Assembly (NCBI GenBank): GCA_946498375.1
Contig: CAMMOI010000009.1
Span: 1-34,591 of the forward strand
DNA: 34,591 nucleotides
Reading direction: 5' to 3'
From: an uncultured Mycoplasmatota bacterium
GTDB lineage: Bacteria; Bacillota_I; Bacilli_A; RF39; UBA660
The position numbers were made by a program, and so were the translations under genes. Every line of letters begins with the position of its first letter. The first letter of the stretch is position 1. The notes under the pieces are model-generated. The model did not search any database, was not told the origin of the DNA, and worked only from the letters and a program-made list of their open reading frames with translations. Below, piece after piece: positions 8,401-16,481 of the stretch.

Positions 8401-8600
8401 CAATCTACGCTTTTAATATTTTGATTTTCTACTACTATACTAACAAATACTTTTTCCTTAGTAAAAATAAATTGATGACGTAAAGAATTAGAAAAGTTTG
8501 AATTTCCTACATAAACAATTTTGTCTTTATATGTATAGGCTTGATTTATATCATAAGTATAAACAAACTTTTTTAAATCATTCATTATTTTCTTTTCCAT
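5478..8600 (-). CDS. SNF2-family helicase with N-terminal SWIM zinc finger
   Basis: This 1040-aa protein is a full-length Swi2/Snf2 ATPase of the bacterial HepA/YwqA-like type. A SWIM zinc finger is present at C67-x-C69 ... C78-x-H80. A long SNF2-associated region follows to about 560. The helicase core has LRNYQQEGVQWL (572-583), Walker A DEMGLGKS (597-604), the DEAQ box (695-698), TGTPIEN (723-729), and the helicase C-terminal motifs SGGTGLNLT (941-949) and DRAHRIGQ (971-978). Members translocate on double-stranded DNA and remodel protein-DNA or RNA polymerase complexes; the exact role of this subgroup is poorly known. The start at 8600 has only a weak ribosome site; a second ATG at 8585 is possible. 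It is monocistronic, with its own promoter carrying a LexA-like box and its own terminator. Confidence 0.93.
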   Translation of the reverse strand: MEKKIMNDLKKFVYTYDINQAYTYKDKIVYVGNSNFSNSLRHQFIFTKEKVFVSIVVENQNIKSVDCSCIDFQKHNSCFHIAAAVINYANYLLPESSDDYIILKSREILKSFSQTNHSGITKKKLNVEYLLVLRNTYWGLDYTIKLKIGTDKLYSIGSKYNKFIAAYHDENGRVQFGKNFTYDPSDYYFAEDDSRILNFLYTNAEYHNSSIYIESNDFIKLMHLLSNKVFLIENLGKFSGILNSSPILINLSKEADKYYLNIDFDKNFIPLTNNLEYIFYENKIYHLEPKIRKFIKLMQEEQLDTLVFKDEDFDSFSKGILPIVKNELTLSQELEDLKIISKPEVELYFDINQDYVVCNPVFIYGNDKVGYFDKSTKVFKDTEYENQVINELLKYKFKIIKRKIILNEINDIVDFLEKEITQLASLYKVFTSEKIKNTDIRKKLRISSTFSIGKDNILNYNFNLDGIDYKELSNVFSSLKEKKKYHKLKNGDILSLEDESLNQLANLVDDLDISFEKESGSIPKYKALYLESLKSEKYNIIKTDDMFTNFIEKFQKYKDAKITFNEQEKKLLRNYQQEGVQWLYNIHKCDLGGILADEMGLGKSIQTIYFFKHLLNEDPQAKFIIVCPTALVYNWLNEFKKFAPDIQVGIFVGEKQKRKNLIEHEKVSVYITSYGTLREDSENYQDKNFKICVIDEAQNIKNPLAKNTKVVKKINAKTKIALTGTPIENSVEELWSIFDFIMPGFLSTLTKFNRKYKFKQIDEKSSVMLSNLNRIISPFILRRKKKDVLKELPKKIENNIFIDLDKEQKRLYAAEIKRVEEQMDQLIMSEGFSKSKLMILQLLTKLRQLCIDPKLVFENYKGKSSKVENLIKIIKELIDNNHKILIFTSFKSALDIVSKQLDNNNITYYQIDGTISSKRRQELVDKFNTDLTQVFLITLKSGGTGLNLTSADVVIHLDLWWNPQAENQATDRAHRIGQKNNVEVIKLISTGTIEEKILDLQKKKKTLSDTLIEKNENSEILAHLTEKDIRNLLKFENSSV

Positions 8601-8629
8601 ACTAATTCACTAATCCTTTTTATTCTTTT

Positions 8630-8658
8630 ATAATACCAACCGAACACTAGTTTGTAAA
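8630..8658 (-). promoter_or_regulatory. Helicase promoter with LexA/DinR-like box
   Basis: -35 TTTACA (8658-8653) and -10 TATTAT (8635-8630) are spaced by 17 bases. Overlapping the -35 end and spacer is CGAACACTAGTTTG (8641-8654), close to the Firmicute SOS box (CGAAC-N4-GTTYG/C), with one arm imperfect. SOS control of the helicase is inferred. Confidence 0.5.
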
Positions 8659-8675
8659 GATTATTTTTTGTTAAT

Positions 8676-8702
8676 ATAAAACCACCAAAATTATTTTAGT
8701 GG
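8676..8702 (-). terminator. Terminator of the CotF-like pair
   Basis: A 9-bp stem including one G-U pair (CCACUAAAA with UUUUGGUGG; 8682-8690 and 8694-8702) and a 3-base loop is followed by a T-rich tract on the minus strand. Confidence 0.7.
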
Positions 8703-8712
8703 CTTTATAATA

Positions 8713-8982
8713 TTATATTTCTGTTAAATTTTCTAATATTTTCTGATTTTTCTTTTCTTCTTGAGTTATTTTTGTTTCTGTTGCATTTTCTAACTTATAC
8801 CATCCTTGTTCATTCATAAAATTAAATACTTCTTTCTGCATTTGTAATACTTCTTGAAACTGTTCTAATAAACTACTAGTTAATTTATCATTTCCTGCCT
8901 CTGTTAAAGATATAGCATAATTTTTAACCATATTTTTTTCAAATTCTAATATTATTCCTAATATTTCTTGATCTTTTTGCAT
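8713..8982 (-). CDS. Spore coat CotF-like small protein (C-terminal half type)
   Basis: This 89-aa helical protein has the ending FNFMNEQGWYKLENA, which matches the M-x3-GWY pattern at the end of CotF-type coat proteins (ferritin-like helical fold). It also has the SLTEAGNDKLTSSLLEQFQE helix. CotF proteins sit in the spore coat of Bacillus. AAGGAGG lies seven bases before the ATG. It follows the sister gene by 9 bases, so the two are co-transcribed and together resemble the two halves of one CotF domain. The last 20 residues are charged and variable. Family confidence is moderate because the protein is short. Confidence 0.65.
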   Translation of the reverse strand: MQKDQEILGIILEFEKNMVKNYAISLTEAGNDKLTSSLLEQFQEVLQMQKEVFNFMNEQGWYKLENATETKITQEEKKNQKILENLTEI

Positions 8983-8991
8983 TTTTCCTCC

Positions 8992-9183
8992 TTATTTTAT
9001 TAATTTTAATGTTTTTTGAGCTAATTGCTTATGCTTTTTTTCAAGCGAATTAATTAATTGAATTGCATTTTCATCTTCTACTAAATTAGAAAAATGATTA
9101 CATAAGTTAAAAGCATTAATATTCCAATTAAAAATATCAGCCAAATAACTCAAGTCTTTTGTACTTAAATTAGAATTTTTCAT
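8992..9183 (-). CDS. CotF-like small protein (N-terminal half type)
   Basis: This 63-aa protein begins MKNSNLSTKDLSYLADIFNW and ends with NSLEKKHKQLAQKTLKLIK. The pattern of a helix starting L-S-x-KDL-x-YL, then a second helix with x-H-x-Q-L near its end, is that of the first helices of CotF/YhcQ-like coat proteins. ATG at 9183 is chosen because AGGAGGT precedes it at ideal distance; an in-frame TTG at 9210 has no such site. It probably pairs with the downstream 89-aa protein. No clear sigma-A promoter is visible in the 50 bases upstream, which would fit sporulation-sigma control, though I cannot define a site. Confidence 0.6.
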   Translation of the reverse strand: MKNSNLSTKDLSYLADIFNWNINAFNLCNHFSNLVEDENAIQLINSLEKKHKQLAQKTLKLIK

Positions 9184-9230
9184 AAATTTAACCTCCTTTT
9201 TTATTATCAAACAAATAAATATTTTTATAC

Positions 9231-9269
9231 AAAAAAAGAAAGTTATAAAGAGATTTTCTCTAAACTTTC
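9231..9269 (-). terminator. Terminator overlapping the 3' end of addA
   Basis: On the minus strand a long imperfect stem pairs GAAAGTT...AGAGA with TCTCT...AACTTTC (9238-9269) and is followed by seven T (9237-9231). The addA stop codon (9245-9243) is inside the hairpin. Confidence 0.8.
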
Positions 9270-12200
9270 ATTTAAAATTGAATATAAATAAACAGAAACA
9301 TCTTTTTTAGTCAAAGTTTGAATATAATTTTTATATCCTGCTAATTGTTTTATATAGGCTGAATCTTGGGTATTTTTTAATTTATAATCAACTATTTTAT
9401 ACTCACTATCATATTCTAATAATAAATCAATAAAGCCATGATAAATTACATTATCAGAATTAAACTCAAACTCATATTCTTTATAAATATTCTTAACGCC
9501 ATCTAAAATTTTTGAATCAATAAAAGCTTTTACTTTTTGAGCTTCCATTTTATTTAAAAGATCATACTGAGGATTTAAAAAATCTATATTTTGCATAATT
9601 TCATGAAAATGATTACCAAATTCCATATTATCATGTTCTTCTTTTGTTATTAATTTATTGCTAACTTTAGAAAAGTGTTTATCTTCAATTTCTTGAGAAA
9701 TTATTTTTAAAGCCTTAATTTTTAACTTTTCAGCATTTTCCTTAATTATCTTTTTATAATTAGATTTTTTTATAAGATTATAATCATGTGTTAAATTAAT
9801 ATTTTCTAAGTTTATATAATGAATATATTTAATTAATTTAGGTTTTATGGAATTTAAAATATCTAAAAAAGAACTATATTTTAATCTTATATTATTATCA
9901 ACTATTTTTCCTATTAGATTACTTTCCTCATTTAATGAAGCAATTAAAATAATTTTTTCTTTAGCTCTAGTTAAGGCAACATAAAATAAACGAATTTTTT
10001 CAGATATTTCTTCTTGAATTTGTTTATTTTTTATTAAATCCTTATATATTGTTGATCTGATTCCTTGATCTATAAAAGGCGTAATTAATCCATAATTATT
10101 ATCATACATAAAACGTTCTTTTATATCACTTAAATTAAATTTAGCATATAGTCCACTATAATAACAAATATGATATTCTAATCCTTTAGATTTATGAATC
10201 GTCATAATCTTTACACCATCAGAGGAGTTAAAAGATGGCAATGTAATATCATAATTCATTTCTTGTAATCTACATAAGTAATTATAAAAATCATAAATAG
10301 TATAGCCTATATCAGTCAAATTACTAGCTAGTGTAATTAAATAATCTAAAATTGTTAAATGCTTATCTACATCACCAACTGTAATAATTTTATTATACAT
10401 ATCAAATTTATCAATTATTTGTTCAATAATTTCTTTAGGGGTTAACATATGATAATCTATGCTATTAATTATTTCCATCAACTTACTTTTTTCATAATTT
10501 TCTTGAATAAAATAATTAAATATTTCATTATCAGTAGTACTAAATAAATAACTACGTAGAACACTTACAAAAGAATACTTAAAATCTTGATTAGAATAGT
10601 TATTTAACATTAAATTTAAAATATTTTTTATTATAGAAATATCCATACTATTACTAATAGATTCATCTTTATATACTGCAAGAGGAATATTTAAATATTC
10701 AAATATTTTTTTATATAAATTAAAATTAGTCGCTCGATCCATTAAAATGACTATATCTTCATACTTAATAGGCCTTTTTTGTAAACTGTCTTTATCAAAT
10801 ACTAAATATTGTTTTTCAATTTTTTCTTTTATATCATGAGCAATACAAAATGCTTCTATTTCCTCTTTAGAATATCCTATTTGTTTATCATAACTATAAT
10901 TTAAAATTTCTAAATCATTAGAGTGATTCATTTTTCCTTCGTTTTCATATGCTAAATTACCAAAAATCATCTGATGAGTTTCTTTATAATTGGCCCCACC
11001 AATAAAATCATCCATAATACAATTAAATATTAAATTAATATTATCTAAAACTTCTCTTCGTGATCTAAAATTCTTATTTAAATCTATTTTTATGCCCGTA
11101 GAATTTTGAGAATATTCATCGTATTTAGATTTAAATAAAAGTGGATTAGCATTTCGAAAGCGATAAATCGATTGCTTAATATCTCCAACCATATAGACAT
11201 TATTATCTTCAATTAATGAAATAAACTTATCTTGAAGATCATTCGTATCCTGATACTCATCAATCATTATTTCATTTAAACTTGCTTTTAATTCAAGAGC
11301 TATCTCTTTATTTTTTTCCAGTACACTTATTGCCATTTTGGCTATGTCATTAAATTCATATAAGTCAGTTTTGAATTTATAATTATTTATTCTTTTATCA
11401 AGCTCTTTAATAATAGTAATTATTATTTCAACATATTCTTTGGTCTTATATATAGAATCTTTAATCTCTTCCTTATCTTTATAACAACATAAAATAGAAA
11501 GTTCTTTTAATAAAGAGCTTATGTTATCTTTAGTTTTCTTGGCTTCTTCTGTAGCATTTTTAGGCAGTCTTGGTAAAACATTTAAATTTTGTTTTACTTG
11601 ATCATAATTATCTGATATTAATAACTCAGCTAAAGCATTATATGCTTGCATATAATAATCGCTATCAACATATTCTTCTAAAGTTTCAAATTGTTGATTA
11701 ATAATAGCTATTTTATTTAACAAAATATTTTCATATTCTCTTATTTTTTCTAAAATATATTCATCATTATAAAAGTAATTTAAATAATTATTTAAATACT
11801 CTTCTTTGTCGTATCTCATGTCTAATTTAGCATTAATATCTAAAATAGATTTTTTTATACTTTTATCATCTTTTTGACAAAAATCATCAATTAATTTTAA
11901 AAACTTTGAATCTTTTATTGTATAAAAATAATTAAATATTTCATCTATTATATCTTCTTTTTTCATCTTAATAATATTAGAATCAATAATCGAAATATTG
12001 GAAGATACATTAAGTAAATAATTATATTTTTTTACTATAGTAAGACAGTAGGAATCAAAAGTTGTTATATATGCATTATCTATTCTTGATAATTGTTCTT
12101 GTAAAGTTGGCTCTTCAGCTATTTTTTTTCTAATTCTAATTTTCATTTCTTCAGCTGCAGCTTTGGTAAAAGTTAAAATTAAAAGTTCATCGATATTTAC

Positions 12201-12332
12201 TCCATCTTTTAACTTTCTAAGAACTCTTTGCGATAGTACAGCAGTTTTACCTGATCCAGCACCAGCACTAACAATTATATTAGAATTATCTAAATTAATC
12301 GCTTCATTTTGTTCTTTAGTCCATCGTGGCAT
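9243..12332 (-). CDS. addA: ATP-dependent helicase/nuclease subunit A
   Basis: This 1029-aa protein is a UvrD-like superfamily 1 helicase fused to a RecB-type nuclease. Walker A is SAGAGSGKT (22-30), further helicase motifs include DEYQDTND and GDIKQSIYRFRNANP, and the C-terminal nuclease shows GNHFH (His910), GFIDLL (Asp969) and VDYKLK (Asp982, Lys984). AddAB is the Firmicute counterpart of RecBCD and resects double-strand breaks for RecA. Bacillus AddA is about 1230 residues, so this copy is compact, but all catalytic landmarks I looked for are present. AGGAGGTG lies just before the ATG. It follows addB by 16 bases in one operon. Confidence 0.95.
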   Translation of the reverse strand: MPRWTKEQNEAINLDNSNIIVSAGAGSGKTAVLSQRVLRKLKDGVNIDELLILTFTKAAAEEMKIRIRKKIAEEPTLQEQLSRIDNAYITTFDSYCLTIVKKYNYLLNVSSNISIIDSNIIKMKKEDIIDEIFNYFYTIKDSKFLKLIDDFCQKDDKSIKKSILDINAKLDMRYDKEEYLNNYLNYFYNDEYILEKIREYENILLNKIAIINQQFETLEEYVDSDYYMQAYNALAELLISDNYDQVKQNLNVLPRLPKNATEEAKKTKDNISSLLKELSILCCYKDKEEIKDSIYKTKEYVEIIITIIKELDKRINNYKFKTDLYEFNDIAKMAISVLEKNKEIALELKASLNEIMIDEYQDTNDLQDKFISLIEDNNVYMVGDIKQSIYRFRNANPLLFKSKYDEYSQNSTGIKIDLNKNFRSRREVLDNINLIFNCIMDDFIGGANYKETHQMIFGNLAYENEGKMNHSNDLEILNYSYDKQIGYSKEEIEAFCIAHDIKEKIEKQYLVFDKDSLQKRPIKYEDIVILMDRATNFNLYKKIFEYLNIPLAVYKDESISNSMDISIIKNILNLMLNNYSNQDFKYSFVSVLRSYLFSTTDNEIFNYFIQENYEKSKLMEIINSIDYHMLTPKEIIEQIIDKFDMYNKIITVGDVDKHLTILDYLITLASNLTDIGYTIYDFYNYLCRLQEMNYDITLPSFNSSDGVKIMTIHKSKGLEYHICYYSGLYAKFNLSDIKERFMYDNNYGLITPFIDQGIRSTIYKDLIKNKQIQEEISEKIRLFYVALTRAKEKIILIASLNEESNLIGKIVDNNIRLKYSSFLDILNSIKPKLIKYIHYINLENINLTHDYNLIKKSNYKKIIKENAEKLKIKALKIISQEIEDKHFSKVSNKLITKEEHDNMEFGNHFHEIMQNIDFLNPQYDLLNKMEAQKVKAFIDSKILDGVKNIYKEYEFEFNSDNVIYHGFIDLLLEYDSEYKIVDYKLKNTQDSAYIKQLAGYKNYIQTLTKKDVSVYLYSILNESLEKISL

Positions 12333-12348
12333 TTTTTCACCTCCTAAT

Positions 12349-14634
12349 TTAATTATCGTTTAAAAAGTCTTGATAATTAACTGATTTTAAATTATTCATA
12401 TCTTCTTCTTTTTTATAGCAAATATCTTTAAATTTGCAAAATTCACACCCAATATTTTTATTATCTATTACTTTAGGATTAATACTAAATTCTGCATTTT
12501 CTATGGCTTTTATTGCTTCATTTATTTTTTCATCAACTAAAGAAATAATTTTATTAATTTGTTCATTGCTTAGGACTTTAGCATAGCTATAAAATCCTTT
12601 AGAAGACATTTTTAATGATTTTATAAATTTACTACTTGTATAGGTCTGATCAAATTTTGATAAAATATTTTCATTATCATTGCTAAAACCATCTAAATAA
12701 TATAATTTTTCTATTTCATGATCATAATCTTTTCCATATTGAAAACTAATATTTTCATGAATTATTTTTTGTAAATAAAATCCAGCAATGTTAATATCTT
12801 CTTTAAATACATGTTTTAATAAATATAAATATATTGGTAATTGCATAGATAACCCATAAATTAGATTATTAATATTAACATTAGGAATCCCGGTTTTATA
12901 ATCAATAACTGCTATATATTTTTGATTATCAATTTCATCATATTTTATTTTATCTATAATACCTACAAAATTAACATCTATTTTAGACTGTATAGGTACT
13001 GTAATTTTTTGTTCATATAATGTTTTATTAAGTAAAGAATATTGATCTTGAGCTTTGATAATTTTAATTATTTCTTGTAATTTTATTTTTAAACGAGATA
13101 TAAAATGTTCTTCTTTAGCATTAAAATTTTTATCTTTAATAAACTCTTGAAAACTAGTTTCAAAATCAAAATCTTCTTTAAAAGCTAATGATAATATATA
13201 ATGAAATAAATTTCCAATAAAAGTCATAAAAGTTTCTTCATACTTATCTAACTTTAAAATATTAGCTATATAATATCTAAAACTACAATGATAAAAGTTA
13301 TCTAAGCTAGAATAAGATAATGTAAGTTTACTATTTATAAATTTTCTAAATAAATTTACATCAATTTGATGGTATTTATTATCATAAGCAAGGTATGGCA
13401 AATCTTGATAATTATTATATAAAAGGCTTAAATTAGGATCTATGATATTATATTTTATAAAATTATCAAGTAAAGATGCTAATTTTAATTTATTATAAAT
13501 ATGAGAATAAGAAAATTCATTATTCTCTATTGTTTGTATCGGAAGATTTAATTGTTCTATTAATACAGAAGGATAACAATCTACTGATTGTTGCTTTTGT
13601 TTATACGTAATTATTAAATTAGAAAAGCTACTTACTTTATTAATCACTTTTTGCTTTTCTAAAATATTTTTTTCTAATGAAGTTAGTATGCCATTCTGAG
13701 TTTTTTTTGCATCTGATAAATAATCTTCATCTTTAAAAGTTAAAGGACAAATTCCTTCATTAAAGCCTAGTAAAAAGTAGTAAGCATCTTTATCAATCAT
13801 TTGATCAAAATCTATTATATTGATGGCATTTACAAGTTTTTTATCTTGCAGATAAGTATTTTTTAATTCTTCTTCAATACAATAAATTACAATGTCATCA
13901 ATAGATGTAAATTGATATTTATTACAAACATCTATAATATAATTATAAATCTCATCTTTTTCTATTTTATTTAATGCACTTTCTAAGTCTTTGCTATTTT
14001 TTAATTCTTCTAAAAATAACTTTACAGAAATAGTGCCATATATTTTTTTCTTTTCAGCTAGATTTAAAGGAATATTATACATTGCAAAAAATCTTTTTAT
14101 AGCGATGTAATAATCTTGATTTAAATTTACAATAAATATTTTATTAATATCGATTTTATCTAATAATTTTAAAATAGATATAGCTACATAATTAACTTCT
14201 TCTTCAAGCGTTTTTAACTTTTTTACAGCTGGAATATAATTTTTAGTTTCTTCATTTAAATATAAATGTTCATATTTTTCAACTTCTTTTGCAATATATG
14301 GATCTAAAAAAGTATCAATTACCACTATACGAGAAATACTTTCTTTAAATAGAGGCGTTTTTATAATTAAATTATTTAATTCTAATTCTTGATATAAAGA
14401 ATCAATAAATAGAAAATTATCCAAATAAACTTTAGCTATATCAAATTTATAATGATATTTTTTTATTAAGTAGTAAATTGCTTTTTGATTAGTATATCCA
14501 AAATAGTTATCTACAAATTCTTTTAATGACATAATCTTTAAATTAAGTAATTGTTTAGTATCATTTAAATATTTTAAAATAATTTTCTTATTACTTGTAA
14601 TTACTAAATCATTTTGTTTTAAATTCTCAAGCAT
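12349..14634 (-). CDS. addB: AddB-like helicase/nuclease subunit B, shortened, without an evident Walker A
   Basis: This 761-aa protein is encoded just upstream of addA. The C-terminal nuclease is recognisable: His478, GIIDKI (Asp561), VIDYKTG (Asp578, Lys580). The iron-sulfur cluster ligands typical of AddB are Cys450 (in YHCSF) and C730-x2-C733-x5-C739. The N-terminal part is helicase-like only in outline. Bacillus AddB is about 1160 residues and has a P-loop near its start; here residues 1-50 show no GxxGxGK(S/T). AddB does not drive unwinding in the Bacillus enzyme, so loss of its ATPase may be tolerated. The start ATG has AGGAG eight bases upstream, and an extended -10 promoter lies about 25 bases further up. 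Confidence 0.85.
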   Translation of the reverse strand: MLENLKQNDLVITSNKKIILKYLNDTKQLLNLKIMSLKEFVDNYFGYTNQKAIYYLIKKYHYKFDIAKVYLDNFLFIDSLYQELELNNLIIKTPLFKESISRIVVIDTFLDPYIAKEVEKYEHLYLNEETKNYIPAVKKLKTLEEEVNYVAISILKLLDKIDINKIFIVNLNQDYYIAIKRFFAMYNIPLNLAEKKKIYGTISVKLFLEELKNSKDLESALNKIEKDEIYNYIIDVCNKYQFTSIDDIVIYCIEEELKNTYLQDKKLVNAINIIDFDQMIDKDAYYFLLGFNEGICPLTFKDEDYLSDAKKTQNGILTSLEKNILEKQKVINKVSSFSNLIITYKQKQQSVDCYPSVLIEQLNLPIQTIENNEFSYSHIYNKLKLASLLDNFIKYNIIDPNLSLLYNNYQDLPYLAYDNKYHQIDVNLFRKFINSKLTLSYSSLDNFYHCSFRYYIANILKLDKYEETFMTFIGNLFHYILSLAFKEDFDFETSFQEFIKDKNFNAKEEHFISRLKIKLQEIIKIIKAQDQYSLLNKTLYEQKITVPIQSKIDVNFVGIIDKIKYDEIDNQKYIAVIDYKTGIPNVNINNLIYGLSMQLPIYLYLLKHVFKEDINIAGFYLQKIIHENISFQYGKDYDHEIEKLYYLDGFSNDNENILSKFDQTYTSSKFIKSLKMSSKGFYSYAKVLSNEQINKIISLVDEKINEAIKAIENAEFSINPKVIDNKNIGCEFCKFKDICYKKEEDMNNLKSVNYQDFLNDN

Positions 14635-14655
14635 GTGAACAACTCCTATAATTAA

Positions 14656-14664
14656 ATTATATCA
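14656..14664 (-). promoter_or_regulatory. Extended -10 promoter for addBA
   Basis: The minus strand reads TGATATAAT (14664-14656), a consensus -10 with the TGn extension. No good -35 is seen at the usual distance, consistent with extended -10 promoters. Confidence 0.5.
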
Positions 14665-14695
14665 TATAAGTTAAAGCAACTAATTAAATTGTTAT

Positions 14696-14719
14696 AAAAA
14701 AAGCACTTCATGTTAGTGC
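14696..14719 (-). terminator. Terminator after yutD
   Basis: The 5-bp stem GCACT/AGTGC (14703-14707, 14715-14719) with a 7-base loop is followed on the minus strand by seven T. It ends the yunB-yutD unit just after the yutD stop. Confidence 0.7.
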
Positions 14720-14720
14720 A

Positions 14721-14990
14721 TTATACTTTTTTTAAGATAAACCATTTACATCCATAAGCGCAATATAAAGTTATATATTTTTCAACATTATCAATATTAT
14801 TATGTTCTTCTGCTCTTTGGGGATTTTTAAACCCTTTTAAGCGCAATTTTGAATAAGACCAATCTCCAACAATATAATCAAAATCTTGAAAATAATCAGT
14901 GTATCTTTCTACAAATGCAGATGCATTAAAACCATCCTTTTCATTTCTAATTAATTCATAAACATTATTATCTACAGTTATTGTTTCCAT
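14721..14990 (-). CDS. yutD: YutD-family protein (DUF1027)
   Basis: This 89-aa protein has the family hallmark DYIVGDWSYSKLRLKGF in the middle and the ending YCAYGCKWFILKKV, as in Bacillus YutD. It is a small cytoplasmic protein of unknown function, widely conserved in Firmicutes. GGAG (as AAGGAGATAAAATG) precedes the ATG. It lies one base after the tail-anchored gene and in the same unit as yunB. In Bacillus subtilis yutD and yunB are also near neighbours, so this is conserved gene order as I recall it. Confidence 0.88.
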   Translation of the reverse strand: METITVDNNVYELIRNEKDGFNASAFVERYTDYFQDFDYIVGDWSYSKLRLKGFKNPQRAEEHNNIDNVEKYITLYCAYGCKWFILKKV

Positions 14991-14991
14991 T

Positions 14992-15729
14992 TTATCTCCT
15001 TAATAAAGTAATAGCAATTACTGCTCCTACTAAAATTTCTGTTGCTACAAAACTTACAATCATTAATGCATCAACAAATCCATTACCAGAGGATAAAGTT
15101 GGCGGGTTTAAAGCCTTATATACAATTTTATTTATCTTTCCCTTTAAATTATTATCATCTAAACTCAAATGATATTTTTTTAATATTTCTTCATTTAATT
15201 TAATTAATTCTTCATTAGATAATTCTTTTATATCAGCCATATTTTTACCTTGCAAGTAATAAATATAAGGATTAAAAACATTTTCATTAACTTTTTCAAA
15301 AGTAATCTTATTATTAATTCGATATAAAGCTTTATCCCAATATTCTTTTAAATGTTGAACACTACGTCCTTCAAAAAAGAATTTTTCATAATCTTTAACT
15401 TCTTCCTCAGTAATAAATTTATCTTTATATTTTTTTTCAATCATATCAATTATAATTTTATAAATTGTTAAAAAAGAATTAAAATCTTTAGTTTTTACAT
15501 AATTATCTAAACAATCATTAAATTTTACTAATTCTTCGGAATTTTTTAAATATTTCATTAAATTTTGATTTAGCAATTTATAATCATTTAGTAAAATAGG
15601 ATTTATAAGATCTATTTCATTATATATATGAGTAAGAATTGTAACAATTTTAACTTCAAATGATGGATCTTGTTTATTAGCCATATATTTATTAATAGCA
15701 TTTAATAAAGCATTTAGTATAATAATCAC
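14992..15729 (-). CDS. Unknown tail-anchored membrane protein
   Basis: I do not recognise this 245-aa protein. Residues 1-210 are charged and helical. Residues about 215-243 form a single hydrophobic C-terminal segment ending in LLRR, so it is probably tail-anchored with the bulk in the cytoplasm. The start is uncertain. A GTG at 15729 is embedded in its own would-be ribosome site (AGTAGGTGAT), and no ATG occurs until residue 16, which lacks a ribosome site. A non-standard ATT or ATA start just downstream would be better spaced. It lies between yunB and yutD, and is likely co-transcribed with them. Confidence 0.65.
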   Translation of the reverse strand: MIIILNALLNAINKYMANKQDPSFEVKIVTILTHIYNEIDLINPILLNDYKLLNQNLMKYLKNSEELVKFNDCLDNYVKTKDFNSFLTIYKIIIDMIEKKYKDKFITEEEVKDYEKFFFEGRSVQHLKEYWDKALYRINNKITFEKVNENVFNPYIYYLQGKNMADIKELSNEELIKLNEEILKKYHLSLDDNNLKGKINKIVYKALNPPTLSSGNGFVDALMIVSFVATEILVGAVIAITLLRR

Positions 15730-15757
15730 CTACTTTACTAAAATCATTATATCATAA

Positions 15758-16405
15758 TTACTCTTCAATTGGCACATTTATTAATGAACTATTTTTTTCA
15801 AGCAATCCCCCATAAATACTTGGAACAATTCCTTCTACAATTTGGGATGATAATAATATTTCACACTCATTATTTACTTTCTTAGAAGAAAAAGGAATAA
15901 TAATTTGTTCTTTTAAACTTACCGTCATATATACTTCTATTAAAGAATTATTTATGCCATAATCTTTAACTCTAGTTTTTAAAGAAGTAGTCAATGTACT
16001 TATGTATTCGATTTTAACAGGTAATTTTGGCCCAACATTAGCAAAATAAATATTCTCAGTTCCTATACCTATTGGAACATAAATAATATATCCTCCTTTA
16101 AGATTATGATCTTGATCTTTTTTTTCTAATGCTGTCTTAATATTTTTAGCTACATCTAATACTACTTCATATGCCGCTTCTAAATTAAAATCAACGGCAA
16201 CAATCTCATTATCTTTATTTTTATTTAAAATAACTATTTTACTTAAATCATGATCATCTAATAATTGCTGATCAAAAGATGAAGTAATGATATCACTACT
16301 CTCTTTGTGAATTTTTTGCTCTGCTATTTGTAATACTTTAGGTCCAATAACCTTATTAAAATGATTTAACATAAAAAAAGAAATAGTTAATATTATAAAA
16401 ATCAA
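15758..16405 (-). CDS. yunB: Sporulation protein YunB (5' end probably frameshifted)
   Basis: The body matches YunB: IGPKVLQIAEQKI after a membrane segment, YVPIGIGTEN, VGPKLPVKIEY, RVKDYGINNSLIEVYMTV, QIIIPF and IVEGIVPSIYGG. YunB is a sigma-E-controlled membrane protein needed for efficient sporulation in Bacillus. The given start is a TTG with no ribosome site, placed in the middle of the membrane segment. In the same frame the sequence upstream still encodes KFKVSTICLFL before reaching a TAA at 16447-16445. One extra base in the A9 run (16446-16438, minus strand) would join it to an ATG at 16460 and give a normal basic N-terminus plus a full membrane helix. So the 5' end is probably frameshifted or needs slippage. 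Confidence 0.85.
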   Translation of the reverse strand: MIFIILTISFFMLNHFNKVIGPKVLQIAEQKIHKESSDIITSSFDQQLLDDHDLSKIVILNKNKDNEIVAVDFNLEAAYEVVLDVAKNIKTALEKKDQDHNLKGGYIIYVPIGIGTENIYFANVGPKLPVKIEYISTLTTSLKTRVKDYGINNSLIEVYMTVSLKEQIIIPFSSKKVNNECEILLSSQIVEGIVPSIYGGLLEKNSSLINVPIEE

Positions 16406-16481
16406 AAAAAGACATATTGTAGAAACTTTAAATTTTATTTTTTTTTAATTTTAATTTCATATTACATTTTATGCAAACAAA

